This document shows positions 15,950 through 24,653 of a stretch of DNA of 64,000 nucleotides, one piece after another. Made by a program: the position numbers and the translations under genes. The notes beneath the pieces are model-generated. The model did no database searches. It saw only the letters and a list, made by a program, of their open reading frames with translations, and was not told the origin of the DNA. Numbering within the stretch: position 1 is the stretch's first letter; the number at the start of each line of letters is the position of its first letter. The stretch covers positions 6,241,001 through 6,305,000 of the forward strand of contig NZ_CP015849.1 in the NCBI RefSeq assembly GCF_001654495.1. The letters are read 5' to 3'. The DNA comes from Streptomyces sp. SAT1. GTDB lineage: Bacteria; Actinomycetota; Actinomycetes; Streptomycetales; Streptomycetaceae.

Positions 15950-16805
15950 CATCCCACGGTCCCCGATGGCGCCGCCCCGCTCCTTCACCTGGTCGCGGCG
16001 CGTCTTCCTCACCCTGCTGACCGGCTTCGTCCTGGTGCCGGTCTACGTGATGGTCTCCAGCTCGCTCAAACCGCTGGCGGACGTCACCGGGAAGTTCCGC
16101 TGGCTGCCCAGCGGGCTGACCTTCCGCCCGTACATCGACATCTGGTCGACCGTGCCGCTCGCGAAGTACTTCGTGAACTCGCTGGTCGTGGCCGGTGCCG
16201 CGACGGTCTGCTCGGTGGTGATCGCGGTCTTCGCCGCGTACGCCGTCAGCCGCTACGCCTTCCACGGCAAGCGCGTCTTCACGGTCACCGTGCTGTCCAC
16301 GCAGATGTTCCCGGGCATCCTCTTCCTGCTGCCGCTGTTCCTGCTGTACGTCAACATCGGCAACGCCACCGGCATCGCCCTGTTCGGCTCGCGCGGCGGC
16401 CTGATCCTCACCTATCTCACCTTCTCGCTGCCGTTCTCGATCTGGATGCTCATCGGGTACTTCGACTCGGTGCCGCGCGACCTGGACGAGGCGGCCCTGG
16501 TGGACGGCTGCGGCCCGCTCGGCGCACTCTTCCGCGTCGTCGTCCCGGCCGCGATCCCCGGCATCGTCGCCGTCGCCGTCTACGCCTTCATGACCGCCTG
16601 GGGCGAGGTGCTGTTCGCCTCCGTCATGACCAACGACACCACCCGCACGCTCGCCGTGGGCCTCCAGGGCTACTCCACGCAGAACAACGTCTACTGGAAC
16701 CAGATCATGGCCGCCTCGCTCGTCGTGAGCGTCCCGGTGGTCGCCGGATTCCTGCTCCTCCAGCGCTATCTCGTCGCCGGACTGACGGCGGGAGCCGTCA
16801 AGTGA
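15942..16805 (+). CDS. Sugar ABC transporter permease (MalG-type)
   Basis: A 287-residue MalG/CebG-type permease with six membrane segments. The EAA loop DEAALVDGCGPLGALFRVVVP lies near residue 190. It overlaps the previous permease by eight bases, so both are translated as a coupled pair in equal amounts. It contributes the second half of the membrane channel. The following glycosidase overlaps or abuts its stop. Confidence 0.92.
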   Translation: MSDIPRSPMAPPRSFTWSRRVFLTLLTGFVLVPVYVMVSSSLKPLADVTGKFRWLPSGLTFRPYIDIWSTVPLAKYFVNSLVVAGAATVCSVVIAVFAAYAVSRYAFHGKRVFTVTVLSTQMFPGILFLLPLFLLYVNIGNATGIALFGSRGGLILTYLTFSLPFSIWMLIGYFDSVPRDLDEAALVDGCGPLGALFRVVVPAAIPGIVAVAVYAFMTAWGEVLFASVMTNDTTRTLAVGLQGYSTQNNVYWNQIMAASLVVSVPVVAGFLLLQRYLVAGLTAGAVK

Positions 16806-16834
16806 CCGGCCACCGTCCTACCGAAAGGGCTTCC

Positions 16835-18199
16835 GTGTCCGACGCCATCGACCTCGCCGCGCTCCCGCACGACTTCCTGTGGGGCACGGCCACCTCGGCC
16901 TACCAGATCGAGGGCGCCGTCGCCGAGGACGGCCGCTCGCCGTCCATCTGGGACACCTTCTCGCACACCCCCGGGAAGGTCGACAACGACGACCACGGCG
17001 ATGTCGCCTGCGACCACTACCACCGCTGGCGCGAGGACATCGACCTGATGCGCCGCCTGGGCACGAACGCCTACCGGCTCTCCGTCGCCTGGCCGCGCGT
17101 CGTGCCCGGCGGCGACGGCCCGGTCAACGCCAAGGGGCTCGCCTTCTACGACGAGCTGGTCGACGCCCTGCTGGAGGCGGGCATCACGCCCTCCGTCACC
17201 CTCTACCACTGGGACCTGCCGCAGGTGCTCCAGGACCGCGGCGGCTGGCCCGAGCGCGCCACCGCCGAGCACTTCGCGGCGTACGCGGGGGTGGTCGCCG
17301 ACCGCCTCGGTGACCGCGTCACGCACTGGACCACGCTGAACGAGCCCTCCTGCTCCGCCTGGATCGGTCATCTGGAGGGCAGGATGGCGCCCGGTCTGAC
17401 CGATCTGACGGCGGCCGTCCGCGCCTCCTACCACCTGCTCCTCGGGCACGGCCTGGCCGCGCAGGCGGTCCGCGCCGCCGCACCGGACGCGCGGGTCGGC
17501 ATCGTCAACAACCTCTCCACCGTCTTCCCCGCCAGCGACCGGCCCGAGGACCTGGCCGCCGCCCGCCGCCACGACGGGCACGTCAACCGCTGGTGGCTCG
17601 ACCCGGTGCACGGCCGCGGCTTCCCCGCCGACATGCGCGAGGTCTACGGCGTCGAGCTGCCCGAGCGCCCCGGCGACGCGGAGACCATCGCCGCCCCGCT
17701 GGACTGGGTCGGGCTGAACTACTACTTCCCGGCGACGGTCGCCGACGACCCGGACGGGCCGGTGCCGTACGCCCGCGCCGTGCGCCTGCCCGACGTGCCG
17801 CGCACCGGCATGGACTGGGAGATCGACGCGAGCGGCATCGAGACGCTGCTGCTGCGCCTCACCGACGAGTACGGCGCCCGCAAGATCCATGTCACCGAGA
17901 ACGGCTCGTCGTTCCCGGACACGGTCGGCCCGGACGGCACCGTCGACGACACCGGACGCCAGGACTACCTGGTGCGGCATCTGGCCGCCTGCGCCTCCGC
18001 CGCCCGCAAGGGCGCCCCGCTGGCGGGCTACTTCGCCTGGTCGCTGCTGGACAACTTCGAGTGGGCGTACGGCTACGACAAGCGCTTCGGCCTCGTCCAC
18101 GTCGACTACCGGACCCAGGTCCGCACGGTCAAGGGCAGCGGCCACCGGTACGCGGAGATCGTCCGGGCGCACCGGGAAGGGGGCCGCAGGGCGGCGTAG
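16835..18199 (+). CDS. GH1 beta-glucosidase
   Basis: A 454-residue cytoplasmic family 1 glycosidase that would hydrolyse the beta-linked sugar imported by the transporter encoded just upstream. The fold starts LPHDFLWGTATSAYQIEGA, typical of GH1. The acid/base Glu is in TTLNEPSC (about residue 166) and the nucleophile Glu in HVTENGSSF (about residue 362); WSLLDNFEWAYGYDKRFGL near the C-terminus is the aglycone-site block. I chose GTG 16835 because GAAAGG lies six bases before it. A GTG at 16802 overlaps the permease stop and would add 11 residues, so initiation there cannot be excluded. It has no signal peptide. Confidence 0.93.
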   Translation: MSDAIDLAALPHDFLWGTATSAYQIEGAVAEDGRSPSIWDTFSHTPGKVDNDDHGDVACDHYHRWREDIDLMRRLGTNAYRLSVAWPRVVPGGDGPVNAKGLAFYDELVDALLEAGITPSVTLYHWDLPQVLQDRGGWPERATAEHFAAYAGVVADRLGDRVTHWTTLNEPSCSAWIGHLEGRMAPGLTDLTAAVRASYHLLLGHGLAAQAVRAAAPDARVGIVNNLSTVFPASDRPEDLAAARRHDGHVNRWWLDPVHGRGFPADMREVYGVELPERPGDAETIAAPLDWVGLNYYFPATVADDPDGPVPYARAVRLPDVPRTGMDWEIDASGIETLLLRLTDEYGARKIHVTENGSSFPDTVGPDGTVDDTGRQDYLVRHLAACASAARKGAPLAGYFAWSLLDNFEWAYGYDKRFGLVHVDYRTQVRTVKGSGHRYAEIVRAHREGGRRAA

Positions 18200-18230
18200 C
18201 GGCACGCCGGTGCAGGGGGCGGGAGCGGGG

Positions 18231-18273
18231 CGCACCGGCGGACGCGGCGCGGGGGGCCGTGTCCGCCGGTGCG
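18231..18273. terminator. Bidirectional hairpin between convergent genes
   Basis: CGCACCGGCGGAC and GTCCGCCGGTGCG form perfect 13-bp arms around a 17-base loop. It lies between the GH1 gene and the methyltransferase gene, whose 3' ends face each other. Confidence 0.85.
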
Positions 18274-18296
18274 TGCGCCGCGGTCCGCCGGGCCGC

Positions 18297-19112
18297 TCAG
18301 CGGTCCTTGCGGGCCACCGCCCCGTAGATGCCGATCGGCGGGGCGCCGGCCTCCGGTGCCTCGTCGGGGCGCCAGTCCGTGACCTTGACCAGGCCCGGTT
18401 CGACCAGTGTGAAGTCGCCGAAGAAGTCCAGCACGCGGGCGTGCGGGCGCAGGTTCAGGGAGGCGGTGGCGCGCCGGTAGACGGCCGCCGCGTCCTCCCG
18501 CCGGTCCTCGTGGATGTCGCCGGTGGCGTGCGAGAGGACCAGGTAGGAGCCGACGGGCAGCGCGTCGCGCAGGGTGGCGAGGACGGCGTCGGGGTCGTCG
18601 GCGTCCGCGAGGAAGTGCACGACGGCCACCAGCAGCAGCGCCACCGGTTCGCCGAAGTCGATGACCCGGCGCACCTCGGGGTGGTCCAGCAGGGCCTGCG
18701 GCTCGCGCAGGTCGGCCAGGACCACCGAGGTGCCGGTGCCGTCCAGCAGGGCCATCGAGTGGGTGCTGACGATCGGGTCGTTGTCGACGTACGCGATCCG
18801 TGTGCCCGGGGCGACGGCGTGCGCGATCTGGTGCACATTGGGCTCGGTGGGCAGGCCGGTGCCCACGTCGAGGATCTGCCGCACCCCGCCCTCGGCGACG
18901 ACGTACCGGACGGCGCGGTGCATGAAGTGCCGGTTGGCGAGGACACCGGCCCGCACCTCGGGGGCCGCCTTCATGAACTGCTCGGCGGCCTCCTGGTCGA
19001 CCTGGTAGTTGTCCTTCCCGCCCAGGAAGTAGTCGTACATCCGTGCGGGATGCGGCTTGCTGGTGTCTATCTCGTACGCGGGGGCGCCGCCGCCGCTGCT
19101 CGGGGAGGTCAT
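18297..19112 (-). CDS. SAM-dependent methyltransferase (DUF574/PF04672 type)
   Basis: A 271-residue protein of the actinomycete S-adenosyl-methyltransferase family. Characteristic blocks are IDTSKPHPARMYDYFLGGKDNY (about 15-36), ANRHFMHRAVRYV (about 59-71), the SAM-binding ILDVGTGLPTEPNVHQ (about 80-95), VAYVDNDPIV-like strand 2 (about 107-115) and the closing GIYGAVARK. Streptomyces genomes carry dozens of paralogues and the methyl acceptor is unknown. It stands alone, convergent with the GH1 gene and divergent from the GNAT gene. Start ATG 19112 follows a weak ribosome site. Confidence 0.92.
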   Translation of the reverse strand: MTSPSSGGGAPAYEIDTSKPHPARMYDYFLGGKDNYQVDQEAAEQFMKAAPEVRAGVLANRHFMHRAVRYVVAEGGVRQILDVGTGLPTEPNVHQIAHAVAPGTRIAYVDNDPIVSTHSMALLDGTGTSVVLADLREPQALLDHPEVRRVIDFGEPVALLLVAVVHFLADADDPDAVLATLRDALPVGSYLVLSHATGDIHEDRREDAAAVYRRATASLNLRPHARVLDFFGDFTLVEPGLVKVTDWRPDEAPEAGAPPIGIYGAVARKDR

Positions 19113-19257
19113 CGCTGCCTGGCTCCGTCCTGGACTCGCGTCCCGCCACCACCTGCACCGTGGTGAGTGACTGTCAGAACATCATCTTGGCACGCCGTGG
19201 CCGGTGTCCGTGCCTGTCCGCCCCTGCCCCCCTGCGTTCCGCTCGTCCCTTAATGCA

Positions 19258-19263
19258 TATGAT
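19258..19263 (+). promoter_or_regulatory. -10 element of a probable leaderless transcript (GNAT gene)
   Basis: TATGAT ends six bases before the GTG start of the acetyltransferase gene, so the first transcribed base should fall at or beside the start codon. The region lacks any Shine-Dalgarno sequence, in keeping with leaderless translation. Confidence 0.55.
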
Positions 19264-19269
19264 GTGCAG

Positions 19270-19803
19270 GTGCGTGACTACCTCATCCGGCCCGCGACCC
19301 CCGACGACGTCGAGGGCGCCCGAGCGGTGATGCTCGACACCGTGTACCGCGACTTCGGCACCGGCTACGTGCCCCGCTGGCACGGCGACATCATCGACCC
19401 GGCCGCCGCCTACCTCGCCCCCGCCCGGCACACCCTGCTGGTCGCGGTCGACGAGGCCGCCGGCGAGGTCGTCGCCACCGCCGCGCTCGACGCGCGCGGG
19501 CCCGCGCACCCGCCCAACCCGCGCCACCTCGCCGAACGCTATCCCTCCGGCGAGACCGCGCAGCTGCGCCGCGTCTACGTCCGCCCCGGGCACCGCAGGC
19601 GCGGCCTGGCCCGGCGGCTCGTCGGGGAGCTGCTCGCCTTCGCCGCCGCCGACGGCGGCTACCGCTCCGTCTATCTGCACACCGACCCCGCCGTGCCCGG
19701 CGCCGAGCCGTTCTGGCGTTCGCTCGGCAAGGCCGTGCACGACGAGCGCCAGGACCCGGGCGGCGGCCAGGGCATCGTGCACTTCGAGGTCCCGCTGGTG
19801 TGA
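19270..19803 (+). CDS. GNAT-family N-acetyltransferase
   Basis: A 177-residue acetyl-CoA-dependent transferase; the substrate is unknown. It begins VRDYLIRPATPDDVEGARAVM, the standard first strand and helix of the GNAT fold. The acetyl-CoA pyrophosphate loop is RRVYVRPGHRRRGLARRLV (about residues 97-115, with R-R-G-L as the QxxGxG/A equivalent). GTG 19270 is chosen over an upstream alternative because it starts exactly at the domain, and a TATGAT box sits six bases before it. The downstream transport operon is separated by a Zur-type box and is probably independent. Confidence 0.85.
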   Translation: MRDYLIRPATPDDVEGARAVMLDTVYRDFGTGYVPRWHGDIIDPAAAYLAPARHTLLVAVDEAAGEVVATAALDARGPAHPPNPRHLAERYPSGETAQLRRVYVRPGHRRRGLARRLVGELLAFAAADGGYRSVYLHTDPAVPGAEPFWRSLGKAVHDERQDPGGGQGIVHFEVPLV

Positions 19804-19853
19804 CGCCCGCGGCCGGGCGGTCCGCGGCCGGGCGGCCGGGGGCGGGGGATTGA

Positions 19854-19868
19854 TGGAAACCATTTTCA
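19854..19868 (+). promoter_or_regulatory. Zur-type box
   Basis: TGGAAACCATTTTCA agrees at 13 of 15 positions with the actinobacterial Zur consensus TGAAAATCATTTTCA that I recall. It lies 46 bases before the ATG of a metal/peptide-type binding protein. A TAGCCT -10 candidate follows directly at 19871. Zur with zinc would repress here; binding is inferred from sequence likeness only. Confidence 0.65.
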
Positions 19869-19914
19869 TGTAGCCTGTCGGCTCAGCGCCCAGACAAGAT
19901 CCAGAACGAGGACC

Positions 19915-21420
19915 ATGCCCCACCGTCGCCCCCGGCTGCTCGCCGCTCTCCTGCTGGCCCCGCTCCTGTCCGCCTGCTTCGCCTCCGGCGGCGGCGAAGC
20001 GCAGGGCGGATCCGCCGACACCGCGGCCGGGTCCCGCCTGCGGGTCGCCCTCGCCTTCCCGCCCGCCGAGAACCTCTCGCCCTACGGCGCGGACGCCACC
20101 ATCCTCAGCAGGCTCGGTGTCACCGAGGGCCTGACCGCGCTCGACGCCAACGGCGCCGCCGCCCCCGCGCTCGCCCAGTCCTGGCGCCGCCAGGACGAGC
20201 ACACCTGGCTGTTCACCCTGCGCGAGGCCACCTTCCAGGACGGGACCGACGTCACCGCCGCCGCTGTCGCCGCCTCCCTGACCCACGCCATCCGGGCCAA
20301 GCCCGCCCCCGCCGCCCTGTCCGGCGTCACCGTCGGCGCCAAGGCGGAGGGCGCCCGCACCCTGCGCGTCACGACCGGCTCCTCCGACCCCGTGCTGCCG
20401 CTGCGGCTGTCCAGCCCCAGCCTCGCCGTGCTCTCCACCAAGGCGTACGCCGCCAAGGACGGCCGGGTGAACCCGGTCGGCACCGGCACCGGGCCCTTCA
20501 CGCTCGCCAAGGTCGAGGGCAGCACCTCCGCCCGGCTCGACCGGTTCGACGACTACTGGGGCGGCCGCGCCCAGTCCGCCGGGATCGACGCCCGCTTCAT
20601 CGCCGACGGCACCGCGCGCGCCAACGCGCTGCGCACCGGCCAGGTCGACATCGCCGAGGCCGTCCCCGTCGCCCAGGCCGCCACCCTGGAGGCGGCCACC
20701 CGCCGCGAGACCGCCACCACCCGCACCACCAGCCTGCTCCTCAACAGCGCCGCCGGACCCTTCAAGGACCCGAAGCTGCGCGCCGCCGCCCGCGCCGCCG
20801 TGGACCCCGCCGCCCTGGCACACGGCGTCTACGAGAACCACGCCGACGCCGGCGCCGGGATCTACGGCCCCGCCGTCACCTGGGCCGCGGGCAAGCGCAC
20901 ACAGCCGGTGGGCAGGGCGGCGGCCGGCGCACCGCACGGCACCGCCGTCACCCTCGCCACCTACGACAACCGCCCCGAGCTGCCCGAGGTCGCCCAGGTG
21001 CTCAAGCAGCAGTTGGAGAAGGCCGGGTTCAAGGTCGAACTGGTCGTACGGGAGTACTCACGGCTGGAGACCGACGCGCTCGCGGGCAGGTTCGACGGGG
21101 TCGTCCTCGCCCGCAACACCCTCGTCGACACCGGCGACCCCGTCGCCGTGCTCGCCAGCGACTACACCTGCAAGGGCGGCTACAACCTGGCGCGGCTGTG
21201 CGACCGGGCCGTGGACGAGGCCGTGGCCGACGCCGAGGGCGTCGGTGAGGACGGCAAGCGCCAGGACGCCGCGATGGCCGCCGAGGCGCGCATCCTCGGC
21301 ACCGACGCCGTGGTCCCGCTGGTCCACCAGCGCGTCATCACCGGCGTCGGCACCTCGGTCAAGGGCGTCCTCCTCGACCCGTACGAGCGCGTCCTCGTCG
21401 GCACCGGCACCCGCCGCTGA
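19915..21420 (+). CDS. Family 5 (peptide/nickel/metallophore) ABC substrate-binding lipoprotein
   Basis: A 501-residue SBP family 5 lipoprotein. Residues 1-21 are a signal ending in the lipobox LLSAC. The mature domain shows the family pattern: NLSPYGADATILSRLGVTEGLTALD, PALAQSWRRQDEHTWLFTLREATFQDGTDVTAAAVAASL, VNPVGTGTGPFTL, DDYWGG and LLLNSAAGPFKDPKLRAAARAAVD. The class binds peptides, nickel or opine-type metallophores such as staphylopine. The Zur-type box upstream, and the downstream fused permease and MFS exporter, suggest a zinc metallophore ligand. It is translated from ATG 19915 and leaves three bases before the permease ATG. No ATPase gene is present in the unit. Confidence 0.88.
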   Translation: MPHRRPRLLAALLLAPLLSACFASGGGEAQGGSADTAAGSRLRVALAFPPAENLSPYGADATILSRLGVTEGLTALDANGAAAPALAQSWRRQDEHTWLFTLREATFQDGTDVTAAAVAASLTHAIRAKPAPAALSGVTVGAKAEGARTLRVTTGSSDPVLPLRLSSPSLAVLSTKAYAAKDGRVNPVGTGTGPFTLAKVEGSTSARLDRFDDYWGGRAQSAGIDARFIADGTARANALRTGQVDIAEAVPVAQAATLEAATRRETATTRTTSLLLNSAAGPFKDPKLRAAARAAVDPAALAHGVYENHADAGAGIYGPAVTWAAGKRTQPVGRAAAGAPHGTAVTLATYDNRPELPEVAQVLKQQLEKAGFKVELVVREYSRLETDALAGRFDGVVLARNTLVDTGDPVAVLASDYTCKGGYNLARLCDRAVDEAVADAEGVGEDGKRQDAAMAAEARILGTDAVVPLVHQRVITGVGTSVKGVLLDPYERVLVGTGTRR

Positions 21421-21423
21421 ACC

Positions 21424-23415
21424 ATGGCAGCGACGACCACGCCGGACGGCCGCGCGGGCAGCCCTCCGCAGGACCGTTCCGCCCGGCGCCCGGGGGAGCG
21501 CGCGGCGGCCCGGCCGCGCGGGCGCCGGGGCGGACGTGCGGCCGCCGCGGGCGCCGTGCTGTGGCGGTTCGCCGTCGCCGCCGCCCTGCTGTGCGGCATC
21601 GGCCTGCTGCCCTGGCTGACCCGCACCGACCCGGCGCTCACCGTGCTCAAGGCCCGCTCGGCGGACCGCGACCCCACCCCCGAGGTACTGGCCGACATCC
21701 GGGCCGGGCTCGGCCTGGACGACGGCCCGCTGCGGCTGCTCGCCCACTGGCTCGGCGGGCTGCCGCGCGGGGACGCCGGACGGTCCTGGCTGTCCGGGCA
21801 GGCGGTCACGCCCGCCGTGCTCCAGGCCCTGGGCGCCTCCCTGCTCCTGATGGCGGTGGCGCTCGCCGTCGCCGCCGCCACCGCCGCGCTGGTGTGCGCC
21901 CCCGTCCTGCGCCGGGGCGCCCGCGGCCGCCCGGCCGGCCGGACCGGCGGCACCCCCTCCGCGATGCTCGCCGCGCTGCCCGAGTTCCTCACCGCCTCCG
22001 TGCTCGCCACCGTCGTCGGCGTCCAGCTCGGCTGGCTGCCCGCGCTCGGCTGGTACGGGCCCCGCTGGACCGTGCTGCCCGCGCTCGCCCTCGGTCTGCC
22101 CGCCGGGGCCGTGCTCGGACGGCTGCTGGGCGACCTGCTGCCCGGCGCGTTCGCCGAACCCTGGGCGCGGGCCGCCGCCGCCCGCGGAGTCCCCGGCCGC
22201 CGGATCGCCCGGCACGCCGTGCACCGCTGCCTGCCCGCGCTGCTGCCCAACCTCGGGCTGTTCGCCGTCGGACTGACCGGCGGCGCCGTCGCCGTCGAGC
22301 AGATCTTCGACATCCCCGGACTCGGCCGCACCACGCTCCAGGCGGCCCTCGCCCAGGACCTGCCCGTGCTCCAGGCGGGCACCCTCGTCCTCGTCCTGCT
22401 CGGAGCCGCCGCCTCCCTGGCCGCCCGCCTCGCCGCCCGCCCGCTCACCGGCCCCGCCCTGCGCGACGGCGCCCTGCCCACCCTGCACCCGCCCCGGCCG
22501 CCCGCCCGCCGGGCCCTGCCGCTCCTGCACGGCGCGCTGCTCCTCGCCGTCGTCCTCGCCGGGCTGCCCCGCGACCCGCTCGCCCTCGACACCACCGCCC
22601 GGCTGCGCGCCCCCTCGCCCGGACACCCCTTCGGCACCGACGCGCTCGGCCGCGACCTGTTCGCCCGCGTCGCGCACGGCGCCCTGCACGCCGTGCTCCT
22701 CGCCCTCGCGATCAGCGCGGCCTGCCTGCTCGCCGGTGTGCTGCTCGGCCTGCTGCCCCGGCTGTCCGGACCGCTCGTCGACACCGTCAACGCCGTACCG
22801 CCCGTCCTCGCCGCGCTGCTCACCACCGCCGTCTGGGGCAGCGGACCGGCCACCCCCGCGCTCGCCGTGACCGCCGTCGCCTGGGCACCGCTGGCCGCCC
22901 ACACCTCCGCGCTGCTGCGCCAGGAACGCGCCGCCCAGCACCTCGCCGCGCCCCGGGGACTCGGCGCGAACCGCCGCCACCTGCTGCGCCGCCACCTCCT
23001 GCCCGCCGTACTGCCCTCCGTCACCCGGCACGCCCTGCTCCGGCTGCCCGGCGTCGCCCTCGCCCTCGCCGCGCTGGGCTTCCTCGGCCTCGGCGCCCAG
23101 CCGCCGTCCCCCGAATGGGGCCTGCTGCTCGCCGAGAACCAGCCCTACGCCGAACGCGCCCCCTGGGCCGTGCTCGCCCCCGCCGCCGTCCTCGCCCTGC
23201 TGGGCGCCCTCGCGGTGACGGCGGCCGGGGGGATCGGGACCTCGCCCCGCACCGGCGGCGGACGGCTCCGGACGCGCTTCTCCCGGTCACCGGTCCCGGC
23301 GGACGCGGGGGACGCGGCGGACATCGTGGCCACGGCGGACGCGGCGGACATCGTGGCCGTGGCGGACACGGCGGACATCGTGGCCGTGGCGGACACGGAG
23401 GCGGCGCGCCGGTGA
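21424..23415 (+). CDS. Fused two-domain ABC permease (DppB-DppC type)
   Basis: A 663-residue protein that joins the two permeases of a peptide/nickel-type importer. An N-terminal half (about 40-320) carries a DppB-like domain with the EPWARAAAARGVPGRRIARHAV coupling segment. A C-terminal half (about 350-615) carries a DppC-like domain (FGTDALGRDLFARVAHGALHAVLLALAI, and AQHLAAPRGLGANRRHLLRRHLLP as its coupling segment). These are normally separate genes. The last 45 residues are a low-complexity ADIVAVADT repeat encoded by 27-bp tandem repeats. It pairs with the binding protein upstream; its GTGA stop overlaps the next gene. The cognate ATPases must be elsewhere in the genome. Confidence 0.88.
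   Translation: MAATTTPDGRAGSPPQDRSARRPGERAAARPRGRRGGRAAAAGAVLWRFAVAAALLCGIGLLPWLTRTDPALTVLKARSADRDPTPEVLADIRAGLGLDDGPLRLLAHWLGGLPRGDAGRSWLSGQAVTPAVLQALGASLLLMAVALAVAAATAALVCAPVLRRGARGRPAGRTGGTPSAMLAALPEFLTASVLATVVGVQLGWLPALGWYGPRWTVLPALALGLPAGAVLGRLLGDLLPGAFAEPWARAAAARGVPGRRIARHAVHRCLPALLPNLGLFAVGLTGGAVAVEQIFDIPGLGRTTLQAALAQDLPVLQAGTLVLVLLGAAASLAARLAARPLTGPALRDGALPTLHPPRPPARRALPLLHGALLLAVVLAGLPRDPLALDTTARLRAPSPGHPFGTDALGRDLFARVAHGALHAVLLALAISAACLLAGVLLGLLPRLSGPLVDTVNAVPPVLAALLTTAVWGSGPATPALAVTAVAWAPLAAHTSALLRQERAAQHLAAPRGLGANRRHLLRRHLLPAVLPSVTRHALLRLPGVALALAALGFLGLGAQPPSPEWGLLLAENQPYAERAPWAVLAPAAVLALLGALAVTAAGGIGTSPRTGGGRLRTRFSRSPVPADAGDAADIVATADAADIVAVADTADIVAVADTEAARR
23320..23400. repeat. 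27-bp tandem repeat at the 3' end of the fused permease gene
   Basis: Three near-identical copies of a unit with the core GCGGACATCGTGGCC encode ADIVA(V/T)ADT repeats. The length is a multiple of three, so copy changes keep the frame. The tail lies after the last membrane segment and is probably cytoplasmic. Confidence 0.8.
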
Positions 23416-24653
23416 CCGCGCAGCCGCCCACCACGACGACCGCGTCCCCCGCAGCGCAACGGGCTCCGCTCCCGCCGCTGCTGCGCCTGCTGATCTGGAC
23501 GCAGCTCGCCTTCAACATCGGTTTCTTCGCCGTGCTGCCCTTCCTCGCCGAACATCTGGGGCAGGGCGTCGGCATGGCGGGCTGGCTGGTCGGACTGGTG
23601 CTGGGGCTGCGGACCTTCAGCCAGCAGGGACTGTTCGTCGTCGCCGGCATCCTCACCGACCGCTTCGGTGTCCGGCCCGTCGTCCTCGGCGGCTGTGTGC
23701 TGCGCATCGCCGGGTTCGCCTGGCTCGCCCACGCGCAGGGCACCTGGTCGGTCATCGGCGCGGTCCTGCTCATCGGCTTCGCCGCCGCGCTGTTCTCGCC
23801 CGCCGTCGAGTCGGAGGTCGTACGGCAGGCCGTGGCCTGGGAGGCGGCGGGCGGCGGCCCCCGCACCCGCGTCCTGGCGTTGTTCGCGGCGTCCGGGCAG
23901 GCCGGGGCGTTCGCCGGACCGCTGCTGGGCGCGCTGCTGCTCGCGGTGGACTTCCGCACCGCCTGCCTGGCCGGTGCGGGCGTCTTCGTCCTCGTCCTCG
24001 CCGGGCACGCCCGGCTGCTGCCCCAGCACCTCCCCGGCCGCACCCGCACCCGGGCGCGCGGCGGCCTCACCGTCCTGCTGCGCAACCGCCGCTTCCTGGC
24101 CCTGTGCTGTGCGTACGGCACCTGCCTGCTCGCCTACAACCAGCTCTATCTGGCCCTGCCCGCCGAGGTGCAGCGGGTGACCGGCTCCCAGACGGCGCTG
24201 GCCTGGCTGTTCGCGCTGTCCTCCCTGCTCGCCGTGACCGTGCAACTGCCCCTCACCCGCTGGACGGGGGAACGGCTCGGCCCGCGCCGCACCATGGCGG
24301 CGGGGCTGCTGCTGACCGGTGCCGCCTTCGCGCTGGTCGCGGTGGGCCGTCCGGCCGCCGCCACGGGCAGCGGCCCGGCCGGACTGCTGCCCGCCGCCGG
24401 TTTCGTCGTCCTGCTCACCCTGGGCCAGCTGACCGTCGCGCCGGTCGCCCGCGCCTGGGTGCCCGACCTGGCCGAAGAGGGCCGGCTCGGCCTCTACACC
24501 GGCGCCCTGTCCTCGGTCTCCGGCCTGATCGTGCTCCTCGGCAGCGCCACGAGCGGCCGCCTCCTCGACTCCCCGCTGCCACCGGCCGTCCCCTGGCTGG
24601 CCCTGGCCGCCGTACCCGTCGCGGCGATCGGTCTCCTGCCCCGACGGGACTGA
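23412..24653 (+). CDS. MFS exporter (CntE-like position)
   Basis: A 413-residue major facilitator with 12 predicted membrane segments. The loop 2-3 motif appears as GILTDRFGVRPVVLGG (about 75-90). The start GTG 23412 overlaps the permease stop (GTGA), so it is coupled to the ABC permease. In known metallophore loci such as cnt, an MFS protein exports the metallophore while an SBP5-type ABC system re-imports the metal complex; the same gene neighbourhood here suggests that role. A drug or peptide exporter is the alternative. No biosynthetic gene (nicotianamine-synthase-like or opine dehydrogenase) is present in the window. Confidence 0.85.
   Translation: MTAQPPTTTTASPAAQRAPLPPLLRLLIWTQLAFNIGFFAVLPFLAEHLGQGVGMAGWLVGLVLGLRTFSQQGLFVVAGILTDRFGVRPVVLGGCVLRIAGFAWLAHAQGTWSVIGAVLLIGFAAALFSPAVESEVVRQAVAWEAAGGGPRTRVLALFAASGQAGAFAGPLLGALLLAVDFRTACLAGAGVFVLVLAGHARLLPQHLPGRTRTRARGGLTVLLRNRRFLALCCAYGTCLLAYNQLYLALPAEVQRVTGSQTALAWLFALSSLLAVTVQLPLTRWTGERLGPRRTMAAGLLLTGAAFALVAVGRPAAATGSGPAGLLPAAGFVVLLTLGQLTVAPVARAWVPDLAEEGRLGLYTGALSSVSGLIVLLGSATSGRLLDSPLPPAVPWLALAAVPVAAIGLLPRRD

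Noticed and set aside
13521..18199. The sugar transporter/GH1 cluster as the standard cebEFG-bglC locus
   Set aside because: No CebR palindrome lies before the binding-protein gene and no CebR gene is adjacent, so it looks like a paralogous beta-glucoside system.
21561..23411. Long plus-strand frame overlapping the fused permease
   Set aside because: Pro/Arg/Ala-rich shadow frame. Only its last part (from 23412) encodes the MFS protein.
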